From DASXHZ01 sp036488085 (GTDB lineage Bacteria; Acidobacteriota; Thermoanaerobaculia; Gp7-AA8), in assembly GCA_036488085.1 (NCBI GenBank), contig DASXHZ010000108.1, positions 34,966-98,965 on the forward strand: a DNA stretch of 64,000 bases. Reading direction: 5' to 3'. Positions within the stretch are counted from its first letter, which is position 1, and every line of letters begins with the position of its first letter. A program made the position numbers and the translations under genes. Positions 34,242 to 43,618 of the stretch are shown here, in pieces. The notes beneath the pieces were generated by a model. That model worked only from the letters and a program-made list of their open reading frames with translations. It made no database searches and was not told the DNA's origin.

Positions 34242-36988
34242 AAAACAACGTCGTCTTTCGTCCCACCGTCGTCATCGGCCTCGGCGGCACCGGATATAAC
34301 ACGCTGCTGAAGCTCAAACAGCGCTTCATCGACGCGTACGGCTCCGTGCCGCCGATCATTCGCTTCCTGTCGTTCGATACGACGGAGAACGCCGAGGGCG
34401 CGGCGGGATCGGAGCAGCAGACCGCTGGTCCCCAGCTCGATCACAGCGAGGCGTTCGTCCTGCAGGTCGGCAATCCAGCAGGGCTCGTCGGCAATGGGAC
34501 GAATCCTCACCTCGACGAGTGGTGGCCACCTGAGATCCCGACCCAGTCAATCATTGCTGGTGCCGGACAGGTGCGCGCCCGCGGCCGGCTCGCTCTCTTC
34601 GCGCGTGCCGCCGACGTCTACTCGCGCATCCGGAGAGCAGTAGATGACGTGCGGAACATCCGCAATCAGAAACAGATGTACGCCGATCAATTTCAGGTCT
34701 CTTCACGCGCCGGCGTCGAGGTACACATCGTGAGCAGTATCGCGGGCGGCACCGGTAGCGGTACGTTCCTCGACGTCGCTTTCATGGCGCGCGACGTCGT
34801 TGGGAGCGACGAGCAGTCGAACTTCACCGGCATCTTTCTCCTCCCCGGGATCTTCACGCGGTACGCCGGCGTGGCGCTCGTCAAGCCGAATGCCTATGGC
34901 GCACTCAAGGAGATCGAGTACCTCTCGACAATGAAAGGAAGTTTTCAGGTCGACTACGGAATGCGAAAAGTCGACGTCACGAGGCCGCCGTTCGACCTCA
35001 TCTACCTCCTCGACAACATCAATGAGCAAGGGCGTGTGGTTAGCTCACAGGACGATCTTCTCACGCTCATTGCGGACGGCCTTTACGTCCAGATCGGCTC
35101 GCAGATCGGTGCCGATAGCGCGAACGCGGTCGACAACATCAAGACCCAGATCGCGGTCGCGTCCCGCGTGAAGGGCCGTTCCCCTCAGTACTGCAGCTTC
35201 GGTGTCGCATCCCTGGTACTGCCGAGCTTCGACACGTTGATGTACGAGGACGCCAAGCGTCTCGTGAACGACGACCTCCTGAATGGCGCCGTCGTCGATT
35301 CGGAGATCGAGGACGAGGTACAGCGATTCATTGACGCGAACCGTCTCCGCGAAGACAACGCGGACCAGGTGATCGAGGTACTCAGCCAGCGCGACGGAGG
35401 GGGCCAGCTGCGCTTCCCGATGATGCTCGGACAGTTGAAGTTCGACAACAAGGCGCTGAGTGCGATCAAGAATTTGCACACGGTCCATCGATCGCGAGCC
35501 GAACGGCAGGTCGCGCAGGCGATTGCGGCGAATTTCGAAAAGCTGCGGGACACCTGCGTTGCGGCGATCAGCGCATGGTGGGAGACGACGGTCAGCCGCG
35601 TCAACGGGATCACTCACGCCGAGCGCTTCTTCGAGAAGCTGCAGGCAAAGCTCGAGTGGTACCAGAACATGATGGACGGTGAGGCGCGAGACGAGCGTAC
35701 GAAGCTGAAGGCGATCAACTTCAAGCCTGCCGAAGACCAGCTCGGCGAAGCGATCGGCGCCTTCTTGCGGCGGGAAGGGCGGGTCAAGACCGCCTGCGAG
35801 GTGTATCAGGGGCTCGTCGACCGCGAGTCCGAGCTGACGATCTCGGTAGCTCGGCTCGAGAAAGCGGCCGAGCTTTATTCAGCACTCCACGCACATACCC
35901 AGTCGATCCTTCACTCCTGCTACCGGATCCGTGAGAACCTCAACGCGGCCCGGAAACAGTTCGAGCAGCAGTATCTCGATGCTGCGAACCCGCGCGGTGC
36001 CTCCCGCCTCTTCGAGCAGGTCATCCCGTTTGACCCAGGTGACCAGCGGCCGAAGATCACGGGCGAAGACTTCGTCAAGTGGTACTCCGATCACCACAAC
36101 GCGTCGTTGTCCCAGTGGGCGACCCTCCGCGCCGATGAGGTGTACACGGACATCGAGCACTTCGTCCGCACCTGTTATGACCCGCTGATGTCGCTCACCA
36201 TGGACGACGTCCTCCGCCGCTCGTCGCCGGAGGCGGTGTCGCAGGAGCTCGCCCGTGTCGACAATCTCGCTGTTCCACTCTGGCGCTACGACCTCGGCAA
36301 GATTCCGGTGGTGAATCAGAACGTCATCAATGAGTTCTACCACTACGGCGTTGCCGACGCCGACGCCGCGATTCTCAAGGAGTCGCGTTATGACGCCGGA
36401 GTGCCGAAGGGAAACTCGAAACCGTCGATGGTCTCGACGCACGACGCTCGCCGCATCCTCCTATTCAAAGTGAAAACCGGCATTCCTCTCTTCGCGCTCG
36501 CCGAGATCGACGACATGGAGCGGGCATATCTCGACCCGAACAAGGTCATCTCCAATCACGTCGACAAGAGGTGGGAGGACATTCCGAACGTGATTCCGCG
36601 GAGCGGTGACGGCGAGGCGCTTCGCTGGTTCGCCCTCGCCCAAGCGCCTGAGCCGTTCGGGATCATCCGCCGTGACGGTGCCTGGTACTCAATGAAATCT
36701 AAGAATGGCCGTCGCGTCGAGAACAACTTGATTCGCCTCGGCCAAGGACGCGTTCCGGCGTATGTCGCATTCGAGAAGAACCGCGAGCTGGTGCAGGAAG
36801 CGCGGGAGGTGGTCGACGCAATCGTGACTCGCGAGGGCGCCTCGCGGGTGATCCAAATCCTGAAGGACTACGGCGACTCACTCTCGAAACAGATGTCGGG
36901 CGCGGTCGACGCGGCGGTGAAAGATCAGGTGGAAAGCGAGGTTCTCGCAATCGAGGACTACGTCCGCCGGATGGAGACGCTCTCCTGA
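34238..36988 (+). CDS. Tubulin-superfamily GTPase-like protein (Tubulin_2 / FtsZ-like)
   Basis: A 916-residue cytosolic protein. The N-terminal 350 residues show a tubulin/FtsZ-like nucleotide fold: VVIGLGGTGYNTLLKL near residue 11 and the tubulin signature loop AGGTGSGTFLD near 170, followed by the LLPGIF strand. The remaining 550 residues are mostly helical. Size and motifs match the large tubulin-like proteins of family PF13809 rather than cell-division FtsZ. Such proteins have been proposed to act in membrane remodelling, but no function is demonstrated to my knowledge. Start TTG 34238 overlaps the vWA stop, with AGGAGG just upstream. The coiled-coil gene follows after 13 bases. Confidence 0.82.
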   Translation: MKNNVVFRPTVVIGLGGTGYNTLLKLKQRFIDAYGSVPPIIRFLSFDTTENAEGAAGSEQQTAGPQLDHSEAFVLQVGNPAGLVGNGTNPHLDEWWPPEIPTQSIIAGAGQVRARGRLALFARAADVYSRIRRAVDDVRNIRNQKQMYADQFQVSSRAGVEVHIVSSIAGGTGSGTFLDVAFMARDVVGSDEQSNFTGIFLLPGIFTRYAGVALVKPNAYGALKEIEYLSTMKGSFQVDYGMRKVDVTRPPFDLIYLLDNINEQGRVVSSQDDLLTLIADGLYVQIGSQIGADSANAVDNIKTQIAVASRVKGRSPQYCSFGVASLVLPSFDTLMYEDAKRLVNDDLLNGAVVDSEIEDEVQRFIDANRLREDNADQVIEVLSQRDGGGQLRFPMMLGQLKFDNKALSAIKNLHTVHRSRAERQVAQAIAANFEKLRDTCVAAISAWWETTVSRVNGITHAERFFEKLQAKLEWYQNMMDGEARDERTKLKAINFKPAEDQLGEAIGAFLRREGRVKTACEVYQGLVDRESELTISVARLEKAAELYSALHAHTQSILHSCYRIRENLNAARKQFEQQYLDAANPRGASRLFEQVIPFDPGDQRPKITGEDFVKWYSDHHNASLSQWATLRADEVYTDIEHFVRTCYDPLMSLTMDDVLRRSSPEAVSQELARVDNLAVPLWRYDLGKIPVVNQNVINEFYHYGVADADAAILKESRYDAGVPKGNSKPSMVSTHDARRILLFKVKTGIPLFALAEIDDMERAYLDPNKVISNHVDKRWEDIPNVIPRSGDGEALRWFALAQAPEPFGIIRRDGAWYSMKSKNGRRVENNLIRLGQGRVPAYVAFEKNRELVQEAREVVDAIVTREGASRVIQILKDYGDSLSKQMSGAVDAAVKDQVESEVLAIEDYVRRMETLS

Positions 36989-37001
36989 GCTTGCATCGAT
37001 C

Positions 37002-39812
37002 ATGCTGAAACCGGTCAGTATCCTTGCGCTTGACGACCGTTCTGCCGCACTCGCCGAGGCCGTACAGGCGCGTGTCTCGGAGCTTTACCGGCTCGAAGAC
37101 CTCGTGCAGTGGCGACGGGTTACATCCGACGTTGACGATGCCATCAATGCGATTCACGCCCAGCGCCAGCGGCCCGAGAGTCCGCTTCGCCTCCGCGACG
37201 ACGTGAGTGCACGGGAGCTCGTGCTGGTCATCGTCGACTCCACCGGATCAGCGCGCACGACGTTGATCAAAACGCTATGGCACGTCCGCCACATCTACGA
37301 AATGCGTCGACTCGCCCCATTCTTCGCGGTCGATCTTCTCTGCCTGCTTCCGGAAGTCGTCGGAGCGACACACGCCGAGGACTACGCGGCAGCGTACGGC
37401 CTGATGAAGGCTCTCAGCGACGCGACTCCAAAGCCATTTGATGAAGCATGGCTGTTCGACGCCACGAACGGCAGCCGCGTCAAGTTCCCGCCGCTGAATG
37501 CCGCTCTCGAGGCCCATGCCGGCGCGATTGCAGGCATGCTGGTGTACGAGCCTGAGATGAGTGGCGCGCTGCCGGGCAGCAATCCGCGCGGCAAAGCGCC
37601 GGTGTTCAGCGCTGTCGGTTTTGCCGAGCTGGTGTTTTCGCGCGAGGTCGCCTTGCAACGCGTCGAGACCCGTTTCGCAGCGGAGATCTTGTCCGGCGTT
37701 CTCGCGAGGAAGGTCGCCGGAGATGGGCAGCCTTCCGCACTGAGCGCCAAGCAATTCGTGGTCGGATCCGATTTCGCCTTGCCGTTGTCGCGGATCGGCA
37801 TCGACGCAGGAGAGTCGCTCTTTCATCGTTTTCAGCCGAAAGCACGCGTCAGCGAGAGGACCAAGAGTGCGGAGGAGGTGATCGCCGCGTGCCACGCTGA
37901 GCTGACGCTGCACCGCGAGTCGGTCCAGCTCGAGAATCTTGCGAAGGTCGCGCGGCAGGGCGACGAGATCGCGGACGGCGCCGTGACTCTCCTGACGCGC
38001 GTCGTCGACGATATGCTCGACAGGGTCGACTACTCCAGCGCGACTCGCTTTCTCGACGCGCTTCTCGATCCGCTCGCCGACATTCGCGGAGAGGTCGATG
38101 TCGCGCCTCGAAATCTGGTCACGGAGATCCAGTCTGCAACGGCGGCGTTGGATGCGCGGCTCCACTTCAGTCCGAACACCGGGACCAGCGGGGCCGCGCG
38201 CAAGCGTGTTCGCGAGTTGGCGTCGCTGCTCAGGGACCAGCGCCTCGTCGCGGTAACGATCGCCTCGACGGGCGCGGATGAGCACATCGCGGAGTGGGAA
38301 ACGGAACGGGACAGGCTCGTCCAGGAATTGCCTGACATCATTTTCCGCGAGGAAGCGGAGAACAATGCCGCCCGCGCCGCTGCGCGCGAAGCCGAGGCGG
38401 GTCGATTGAAGGGAGAGACGGAATCGGGCGAACAGCAGTTGCGCGAGCTCTTCGCACAGCTGCCTCGAGCCGAGCAGGCTCTCCGGGAGGCGATCGAGGA
38501 ACGCCGGCTCTGGCTCTGGCGAACCGTGGCGTGGGGTGTGGCCGGGCTTACCGCGATCTACGCGGTTCCGTTCCTGTTCGGCGCGCTCCGCGACAACCTG
38601 TCGCGTCTCAATTGGACCGCTGGGATCGGTGTTTCGCTCTATGCGATGTGGTCGGTGATCCGATACGCGATGAACGTCGCACCGCCTGTTCGCGACGGTC
38701 GCGAGGCATTAGAGCGCCTACGCCAACACATCCTCGTTTCCGACAAAGCGAAGAACGCCGCATACAACGACGAGCTGCAGTTCGAATACGACGTGGCACA
38801 TCGCCGCGCGACGACCGGCATTCTGAGGCGCACACATGAAGCAGCGAAGCAGATGGCGGACGGACTGCGCCAACGAGTCGAGGCGATCGAGGAGCTCGCG
38901 GCCGGGCTGAAACCTCCCTCGATCGCTGTAACCGGACTCGAAGTCGCCGTCGTCGACGACACGGACATCGACGCTTGGTACGACCATACGGCACAGGATC
39001 GCGCCATTCTTATCCGTGACCTTCCTGTCTCACGATCGGAGTCATTCCATTGCACTCTGGATGACCTGCGAAGCCGTGTTCTGTCGTACACGGCCGGGGC
39101 TTTCAATGGTATTCGTCAAATGACGCTCGCCGGCGCGGCGCTGACGCTCACGCCCGAGGCAAAGCTTACACAACAGTTGAAACGCTTCGCAGAGATCAGT
39201 GCGCCGCGGATCGAAGTGCGAGACGACGACCTGCTTGCCCAGCAGACGATGCAGCGTGACGCCACATTGTGGATGAATTCTGCGGACACGGCGTGGGTCC
39301 GCCGCGTCCAGTATCGCTTTCCCGAGGCGCAGTTGAAAATTTCGGATGACGCGGTACGCATCCATGCAATCACCCGTACGCTTCACTTTCCCGCATTTGT
39401 GATCGGCCAGATCGATTATTACCGGGCGCAATATGAGGCAGCGGGCGATCGTGAGTTCAAAGATGTGCCGGATCTGCTTCCGATGGAGCTTGCCCTCGCC
39501 GCGCCTGTGCGAGCCGCATACGACCAGGTAGTTCTCGGCCGCGCCGTGGGCATCATCGAGATCGCGGCTGACGGGCAACTTGCCGGCGCCGGAATCGCCC
39601 TCGGCGACTCATGTCTCGCCGCGGCACAGCGCCTGGCCGCCGCGGACGCGGCTTCGCTTCGGACAACCTTGGCCGAGGCGCTCGCTCCCCGTCTGTCGAC
39701 CGCGGCGGAGGTAGCGCGCGATCTCCGCAACTTTCAAGGGCATCGATCGCTCTCGGCCGGCGATCGTGTGGTTCTCGACGGACTCCTCCGCCACTACGCG
39801 TCGCTCTTTTGA
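37002..39812 (+). CDS. Large membrane coiled-coil partner of the tubulin-like protein
   Basis: Not recognised as a named family. The 936 residues divide into an N-terminal alpha/beta domain (about 1-200, with VIVDSTGSARTTLIK and a strand-rich core that could be a degenerate nucleotide fold), a helical part with an Ala/Glu-rich coiled coil (about 380-500), two membrane helices (about 508-560, including TAIYAVPFLFGAL), a second coiled coil (about 570-630), and a soluble C-terminus. It is the last gene of the vWA-tubulin operon, 13 bases after the tubulin gene. The layout suggests an inner-membrane scaffold on which the tubulin-like protein could assemble. Confidence 0.7.
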   Translation: MLKPVSILALDDRSAALAEAVQARVSELYRLEDLVQWRRVTSDVDDAINAIHAQRQRPESPLRLRDDVSARELVLVIVDSTGSARTTLIKTLWHVRHIYEMRRLAPFFAVDLLCLLPEVVGATHAEDYAAAYGLMKALSDATPKPFDEAWLFDATNGSRVKFPPLNAALEAHAGAIAGMLVYEPEMSGALPGSNPRGKAPVFSAVGFAELVFSREVALQRVETRFAAEILSGVLARKVAGDGQPSALSAKQFVVGSDFALPLSRIGIDAGESLFHRFQPKARVSERTKSAEEVIAACHAELTLHRESVQLENLAKVARQGDEIADGAVTLLTRVVDDMLDRVDYSSATRFLDALLDPLADIRGEVDVAPRNLVTEIQSATAALDARLHFSPNTGTSGAARKRVRELASLLRDQRLVAVTIASTGADEHIAEWETERDRLVQELPDIIFREEAENNAARAAAREAEAGRLKGETESGEQQLRELFAQLPRAEQALREAIEERRLWLWRTVAWGVAGLTAIYAVPFLFGALRDNLSRLNWTAGIGVSLYAMWSVIRYAMNVAPPVRDGREALERLRQHILVSDKAKNAAYNDELQFEYDVAHRRATTGILRRTHEAAKQMADGLRQRVEAIEELAAGLKPPSIAVTGLEVAVVDDTDIDAWYDHTAQDRAILIRDLPVSRSESFHCTLDDLRSRVLSYTAGAFNGIRQMTLAGAALTLTPEAKLTQQLKRFAEISAPRIEVRDDDLLAQQTMQRDATLWMNSADTAWVRRVQYRFPEAQLKISDDAVRIHAITRTLHFPAFVIGQIDYYRAQYEAAGDREFKDVPDLLPMELALAAPVRAAYDQVVLGRAVGIIEIAADGQLAGAGIALGDSCLAAAQRLAAADAASLRTTLAEALAPRLSTAAEVARDLRNFQGHRSLSAGDRVVLDGLLRHYASLF

Positions 39813-39986
39813 ATCGCGGCACGGAAACCCGCTCGGGAATTCGATAGATTGAACCGGAATGGCCCGGCCGAGATGCTCTTCCGCATATGAAGGGCCGCAT
39901 GCCTTCGTTTTGAAGCGCGACCTTCCGTGGCGACACGCGCGCCGTCGTGCCATACAGCGAGCCTGCGCGCGCACGGGAAGGCCGCG

Positions 39987-42110
39987 TCACTCAGACACAT
40001 TGGACGGTGTTTTGTGGCGGTGGGGCGGGACGGACTCCACCAACACACGTTCGATCGACCAGTCGGCCGGCGTTACGATCGAAGTTGGCGAACGCATCGA
40101 GGAGCTTGCTTCGGTCAGCAGCCGTTCGAGTGCACTGTGCGTCTTGGGGCGCTCGCCGCGGATGCCATCCCATTGCAGTACCCAGGGATCGAACAGAGGC
40201 TCCGCGGTCGTGAGGAGAAAGTAGGCGTCCGTGCCATATGGAGGTGTGATGCGGATCCGGCCGAGCGGGATTTCGGGTGGCGGGAGATCACCGATCGGGA
40301 AACGGTTCTCGACCGAGCCGCTCGGTGGAAATAGAAGCGTCCCCTGGCCGTACGAGTCGATCGCGAAGACATAAACGTGTCGCTTCGAAAGCCGCCCTGG
40401 TCCGTGCTTCAATGACAGCGGGTACGTTTCGTTGCCGGTTGCTTTCTCCGGGACGACGAGATGAAACGGCCATTCAGAGCGTGGCGGCGACTCGAGCTCA
40501 CTCCAGGCGATGATTTTGTGAAGTTGGAGTGCGCGGTACTGTAGCGCCACAGCGTCGTCATCGAGCCACGTTGTCCGTAGCGGAAGCGGAGTCTTGTGTC
40601 GATCTGTACGCGAGACACCCGGGCGCACCCACGCGTACTCGATCCGTCCCTTGTCAAAGCGGCCGGCGAGAATGTAGTCGGCTTCCTCAGGCGTGGTCTC
40701 GACGACGGCATTCCCCGGGAAGCGGATGTCTTTCGCGAGCTCGGGGGGGATTGGCAATTGGAAGAAGAAGGAGCTGCCGGAGGGAACGCCTTCAATCGCG
40801 GCTCCTGGCGATTCGTATCGAATCCCCCTTTGGCCGTGCAGCAACTCCCATCCGCCAGCGTTCCACCGCAACGTGAACTCCGGCGTCGCGGCGACCGGAT
40901 CGGTGATCCAGCGCAGGTTGCGCGACTTCGCTTTCACTGAGGCAACCAGCTCGCGGAGATCGTCACCCGAGACGTTCGACCGAGGAATGGCGACCTTCAG
41001 TTGAGCCGGCGGTGGGGCGGCCCATGCGACGATTTCGAAAAGAGCTCCGGAGGAGGGAGGTCGCCCCCCTTCGATACGCGCCGTACTGCGGATCAATCCT
41101 TCCACGGACGTGACCACCAGCCGAGCTCCGTCCGCCGATTGCAGTTCACTTCCGATGGAGAGACCGTTGGCCCAGCCGCCTTCGAGAACCACCGTCCCGT
41201 CGCTGCGCGTGCGCTGAACGCCGACGACGCTTCGTACCGCTCGCTCGGCGGCTCCTCCCAAGAATGGCGCGCGGCGGGCAGCATCATTTCCTGCGACCAC
41301 GGGGTCTTGAAACGGCGTCTCCCCCCGCAGGCGGGCCTGCGCCCGCGCGAACGTCTCGATCGCCGGCTCCTCGGCTGCGGCGTCGCGTAATGAGCGCATC
41401 CACGCCCACGTGAACGCGCCGTGTGGGCGGCGCTGGTCGTCGCGGGTTTCCCATGCGGAGTCGAAATCGTGGGACGCAGTCAGGACGAGAGCGCCGCGGT
41501 TCTCGGGACGGGGTCCTGTCGGTCCTCCGTCCGCGACATCGCGCAAATCGGGAGCGACACCCCTCGGTTGCGCCCCCGTCGGAAGGCCGCGCGCACCCGA
41601 TCCGCTGTGGCATGCGTCGATGAAGACGGTCAGCCGCGCGCCTCGATCGAGAATCTCGTTGAACAGTCGTCGCAGTTCCTTGTCACGTATATCCCCCGCT
41701 CCGCGTCGCGAGTCGGCCGGCACGATCGATTCGTCCAGCTTGTCCGCCTCGTCCGATTTCGAATTCCGGACCTGCGATCCGTGGCCGGCGTAATAGAAGA
41801 AGACGATGTCGCCCTTGCCCACGCTTGCCACGAGCTTTGTGCGGATCGCCTGCAGAATCGCATCGCGTGTCGCCGCTTGATCCGTGAGCGTCGCGACCTC
41901 GTTCGGCTGAAACCCGGAGCGTGCGACGAGCATGTCGCGCATCCCTGCAACATCATTGACGGCGCCCGTAAGATCCGGCCAGTCTCGGGGAGACGCCGCC
42001 TGTGCGTGCATAGCCGTCAACCGGGAAGCGGTGTAATCGTTGATGCCGATCAGTAATGCGTGACGATGGATTTGGAGCGACGCCAGGGCTGCGACGATGA
42101 TCAGTGACAT
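39987..42110 (-). CDS. Exported caspase-fold (peptidase C14) protease
   Basis: A 707-residue protein. A short hydrophobic N-terminus (about 2-13) leads straight into a metacaspase-like domain (about 15-270) with catalytic His110 in YYAGHGSQ and Cys167 in FIDACHSG; ALLIGINDY is the usual first strand. The C-terminal 430 residues form beta-rich domains without recognised motifs and may bind targets or lipids. The specificity Asp pocket residues cannot be assigned safely. Its start overlaps the small secreted-protein gene by ten bases, so it is the last gene of a four-gene operon led by the CHAT lipoprotein. The 174-bp convergent gap to the coiled-coil gene holds no recognisable element. Confidence 0.85.
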   Translation of the reverse strand: MSLIIVAALASLQIHRHALLIGINDYTASRLTAMHAQAASPRDWPDLTGAVNDVAGMRDMLVARSGFQPNEVATLTDQAATRDAILQAIRTKLVASVGKGDIVFFYYAGHGSQVRNSKSDEADKLDESIVPADSRRGAGDIRDKELRRLFNEILDRGARLTVFIDACHSGSGARGLPTGAQPRGVAPDLRDVADGGPTGPRPENRGALVLTASHDFDSAWETRDDQRRPHGAFTWAWMRSLRDAAAEEPAIETFARAQARLRGETPFQDPVVAGNDAARRAPFLGGAAERAVRSVVGVQRTRSDGTVVLEGGWANGLSIGSELQSADGARLVVTSVEGLIRSTARIEGGRPPSSGALFEIVAWAAPPPAQLKVAIPRSNVSGDDLRELVASVKAKSRNLRWITDPVAATPEFTLRWNAGGWELLHGQRGIRYESPGAAIEGVPSGSSFFFQLPIPPELAKDIRFPGNAVVETTPEEADYILAGRFDKGRIEYAWVRPGVSRTDRHKTPLPLRTTWLDDDAVALQYRALQLHKIIAWSELESPPRSEWPFHLVVPEKATGNETYPLSLKHGPGRLSKRHVYVFAIDSYGQGTLLFPPSGSVENRFPIGDLPPPEIPLGRIRITPPYGTDAYFLLTTAEPLFDPWVLQWDGIRGERPKTHSALERLLTEASSSMRSPTSIVTPADWSIERVLVESVPPHRHKTPSNVSE

Positions 42111-42499
42111 GGCTTGAGCGACTCCGCTTCGGTTTGAGAGACGTTTCCGTACCGCCAGAGCTGACCCGATCCGTCGCGGTATGCAATGCCTCGGAACCCG
42201 CGCGCGCGACCGAACTGGTTGACGCCGCCCTTATACAGATCGTATGCGCCGGTTCCGTAGTGCATCGCCTCCACGACGGCGTCCTCGAGGATCATCGGTG
42301 TCTCGATGAGCAGAATCCCGCAGTCGTTACCGGCTGCGCTCCCGCGGACATTCCACCCGGCCAGGCGCGAAGCGGCGCAAGTCGTCGTGAATGATCGCGC
42401 GGCAATGACATGTTGTTTGACGTTCGCGCCTCGTTCCGGGCGCTGATCACAATGAGCGAGCATCGTAAACGCGAGAAGTGCAGTGATTGTCGTGCGCAT
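42101..42499 (-). CDS. Small exported protein of unknown function
   Basis: A 132-residue protein with a signal peptide (about 1-16). The sequence LAHC at the cleavage point resembles a lipobox but has His at -1, so lipidation is doubtful. The mature part has four further Cys residues and a C-terminal GxGAYDLYKGGVNQFGRARG segment. It lies between the 351-residue gene and the caspase gene and overlaps the latter by ten bases, so it is made with the protease and could be its activator, inhibitor or substrate; this is guesswork from position. GAGGA precedes the ATG. Confidence 0.6.
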   Translation of the reverse strand: MRTTITALLAFTMLAHCDQRPERGANVKQHVIAARSFTTTCAASRLAGWNVRGSAAGNDCGILLIETPMILEDAVVEAMHYGTGAYDLYKGGVNQFGRARGFRGIAYRDGSGQLWRYGNVSQTEAESLKPCH

Positions 42500-42518
42500 G
42501 ATGTTCGTCCTCGGCAGA

Positions 42519-42548
42519 CGAACGGCCCGCCTTGCGGCGAGCCGTTCG
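42519..42548. repeat. Hairpin between two genes of the CHAT-caspase operon
   Basis: An 8-bp outer stem (CGAACGGC with GCCGTTCG) encloses an inner CCGC/GCGG stem. It lies in the 63-bp gap of the minus-strand operon. No T tract follows on either strand, so it is more likely an mRNA-processing or stability element than a full terminator. Confidence 0.6.
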
Positions 42549-42562
42549 CAAATTTCAGAACA

Positions 42563-43618
42563 TCAAATACCGCCCGGGGGACAGAGCAGCCGGTCATACG
42601 GGCCGCGGCCGACGTCGAGCCGCAACGCGTTGAGGAGGTCCGACCCCAGCACGCTCGACGGGTGAACCGACGTCCAGGTCACCTCGGAGTACGAAGGCGA
42701 GCCGGAAGCGGGCCCAGCGAACGGCACCAGACGGTCGGCCTGTGACGGAGGATTGGTGAAGAGGTCGTAATACTTCTCGAAGTGCTTTCCGACCTGTGGA
42801 GCGTCGTTGTTGGGCGACGACGGCGGGACGAACGGCGGGAGGTTGAGGACCGCGACCTCGACGGTATTGTTCGAGTCGGGCGTCAGCGTCATCGTCCGGC
42901 CGGGATCGCCATTGAACTTGTCCTCGGTGATCTCGACATCGCTGCCGGAGACCTCGATCTCCGCTTCAACCCATGTCGCGATTGCCTGCGAGTAGGAGGA
43001 GGCGCTGCCGGTCCCGTCGAGACGCGCGAACTTCGCCGGTGTGACGTTCGAGCCGATGCGCGCGACCGAATATGTGAGGAGGCGGCCGTTGCGGAGGTGC
43101 AGCCGTGCCGCGATCGTGTCGGGTGGCTGCGACGCGAAGATGTTGCTGTCCACCGTGCACGTGGAGCAGAGCTGCTTCAGGTCGGTGACCCAACTGTAGT
43201 CTTCGCGTTCACCCGAGGTCGATGGAATGATCGAGCTCGAGCTACGAGCGTCACGGACGACGCTGAGCGCGGGGAGGTCCGGATCGCTCGACGACGACTT
43301 CACGATCGAGATGTCCGATCCGTTGAGCGTCCACGCGCCGCCGCCGGCGACCGCCGACTCGAGCGAGTCGGCCGCCACGGTAGACGACTGGTCTGCATAG
43401 ACGAACTGTGCGATGTCAGAGTCGCGCGTGGGACAGTCGCCGCTGCAGTTGCCGGCGCGCGCGATGAGGAGCGGCTTGTGGTCCTGCATGGCACTGCCGT
43501 CGGAGAGGTGGTGGGTGTGGCCTGCGTTGAGGAGCAGGACGGTGACTTCGGTGCCGTTCTGGTTCGGGCTGAATACCATCATCCCGCTGAACAGAATCTT
43601 GAGTATGAAGCTACTCAT
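42563..43618 (-). CDS. Unknown protein of the CHAT-caspase operon
   Basis: Not recognised. The 351 residues begin with a short amphipathic or hydrophobic N-terminus (SFILKILFSGMMVF) that is not a classical signal peptide. The body is rich in Ser, Thr, Asp and Asn, with a CSGDCPTRD pair and a CSTC pair (four Cys), a long acidic beta-rich middle, and FPP- and SYSEVTW-type segments near the C-terminus. No enzyme motif is seen. The start overlaps the CHAT gene stop by four bases. It could be a secreted effector, a substrate or a structural subunit handled by the proteases of the operon. Confidence 0.55.
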   Translation of the reverse strand: MSSFILKILFSGMMVFSPNQNGTEVTVLLLNAGHTHHLSDGSAMQDHKPLLIARAGNCSGDCPTRDSDIAQFVYADQSSTVAADSLESAVAGGGAWTLNGSDISIVKSSSSDPDLPALSVVRDARSSSSIIPSTSGEREDYSWVTDLKQLCSTCTVDSNIFASQPPDTIAARLHLRNGRLLTYSVARIGSNVTPAKFARLDGTGSASSYSQAIATWVEAEIEVSGSDVEITEDKFNGDPGRTMTLTPDSNNTVEVAVLNLPPFVPPSSPNNDAPQVGKHFEKYYDLFTNPPSQADRLVPFAGPASGSPSYSEVTWTSVHPSSVLGSDLLNALRLDVGRGPYDRLLCPPGGI

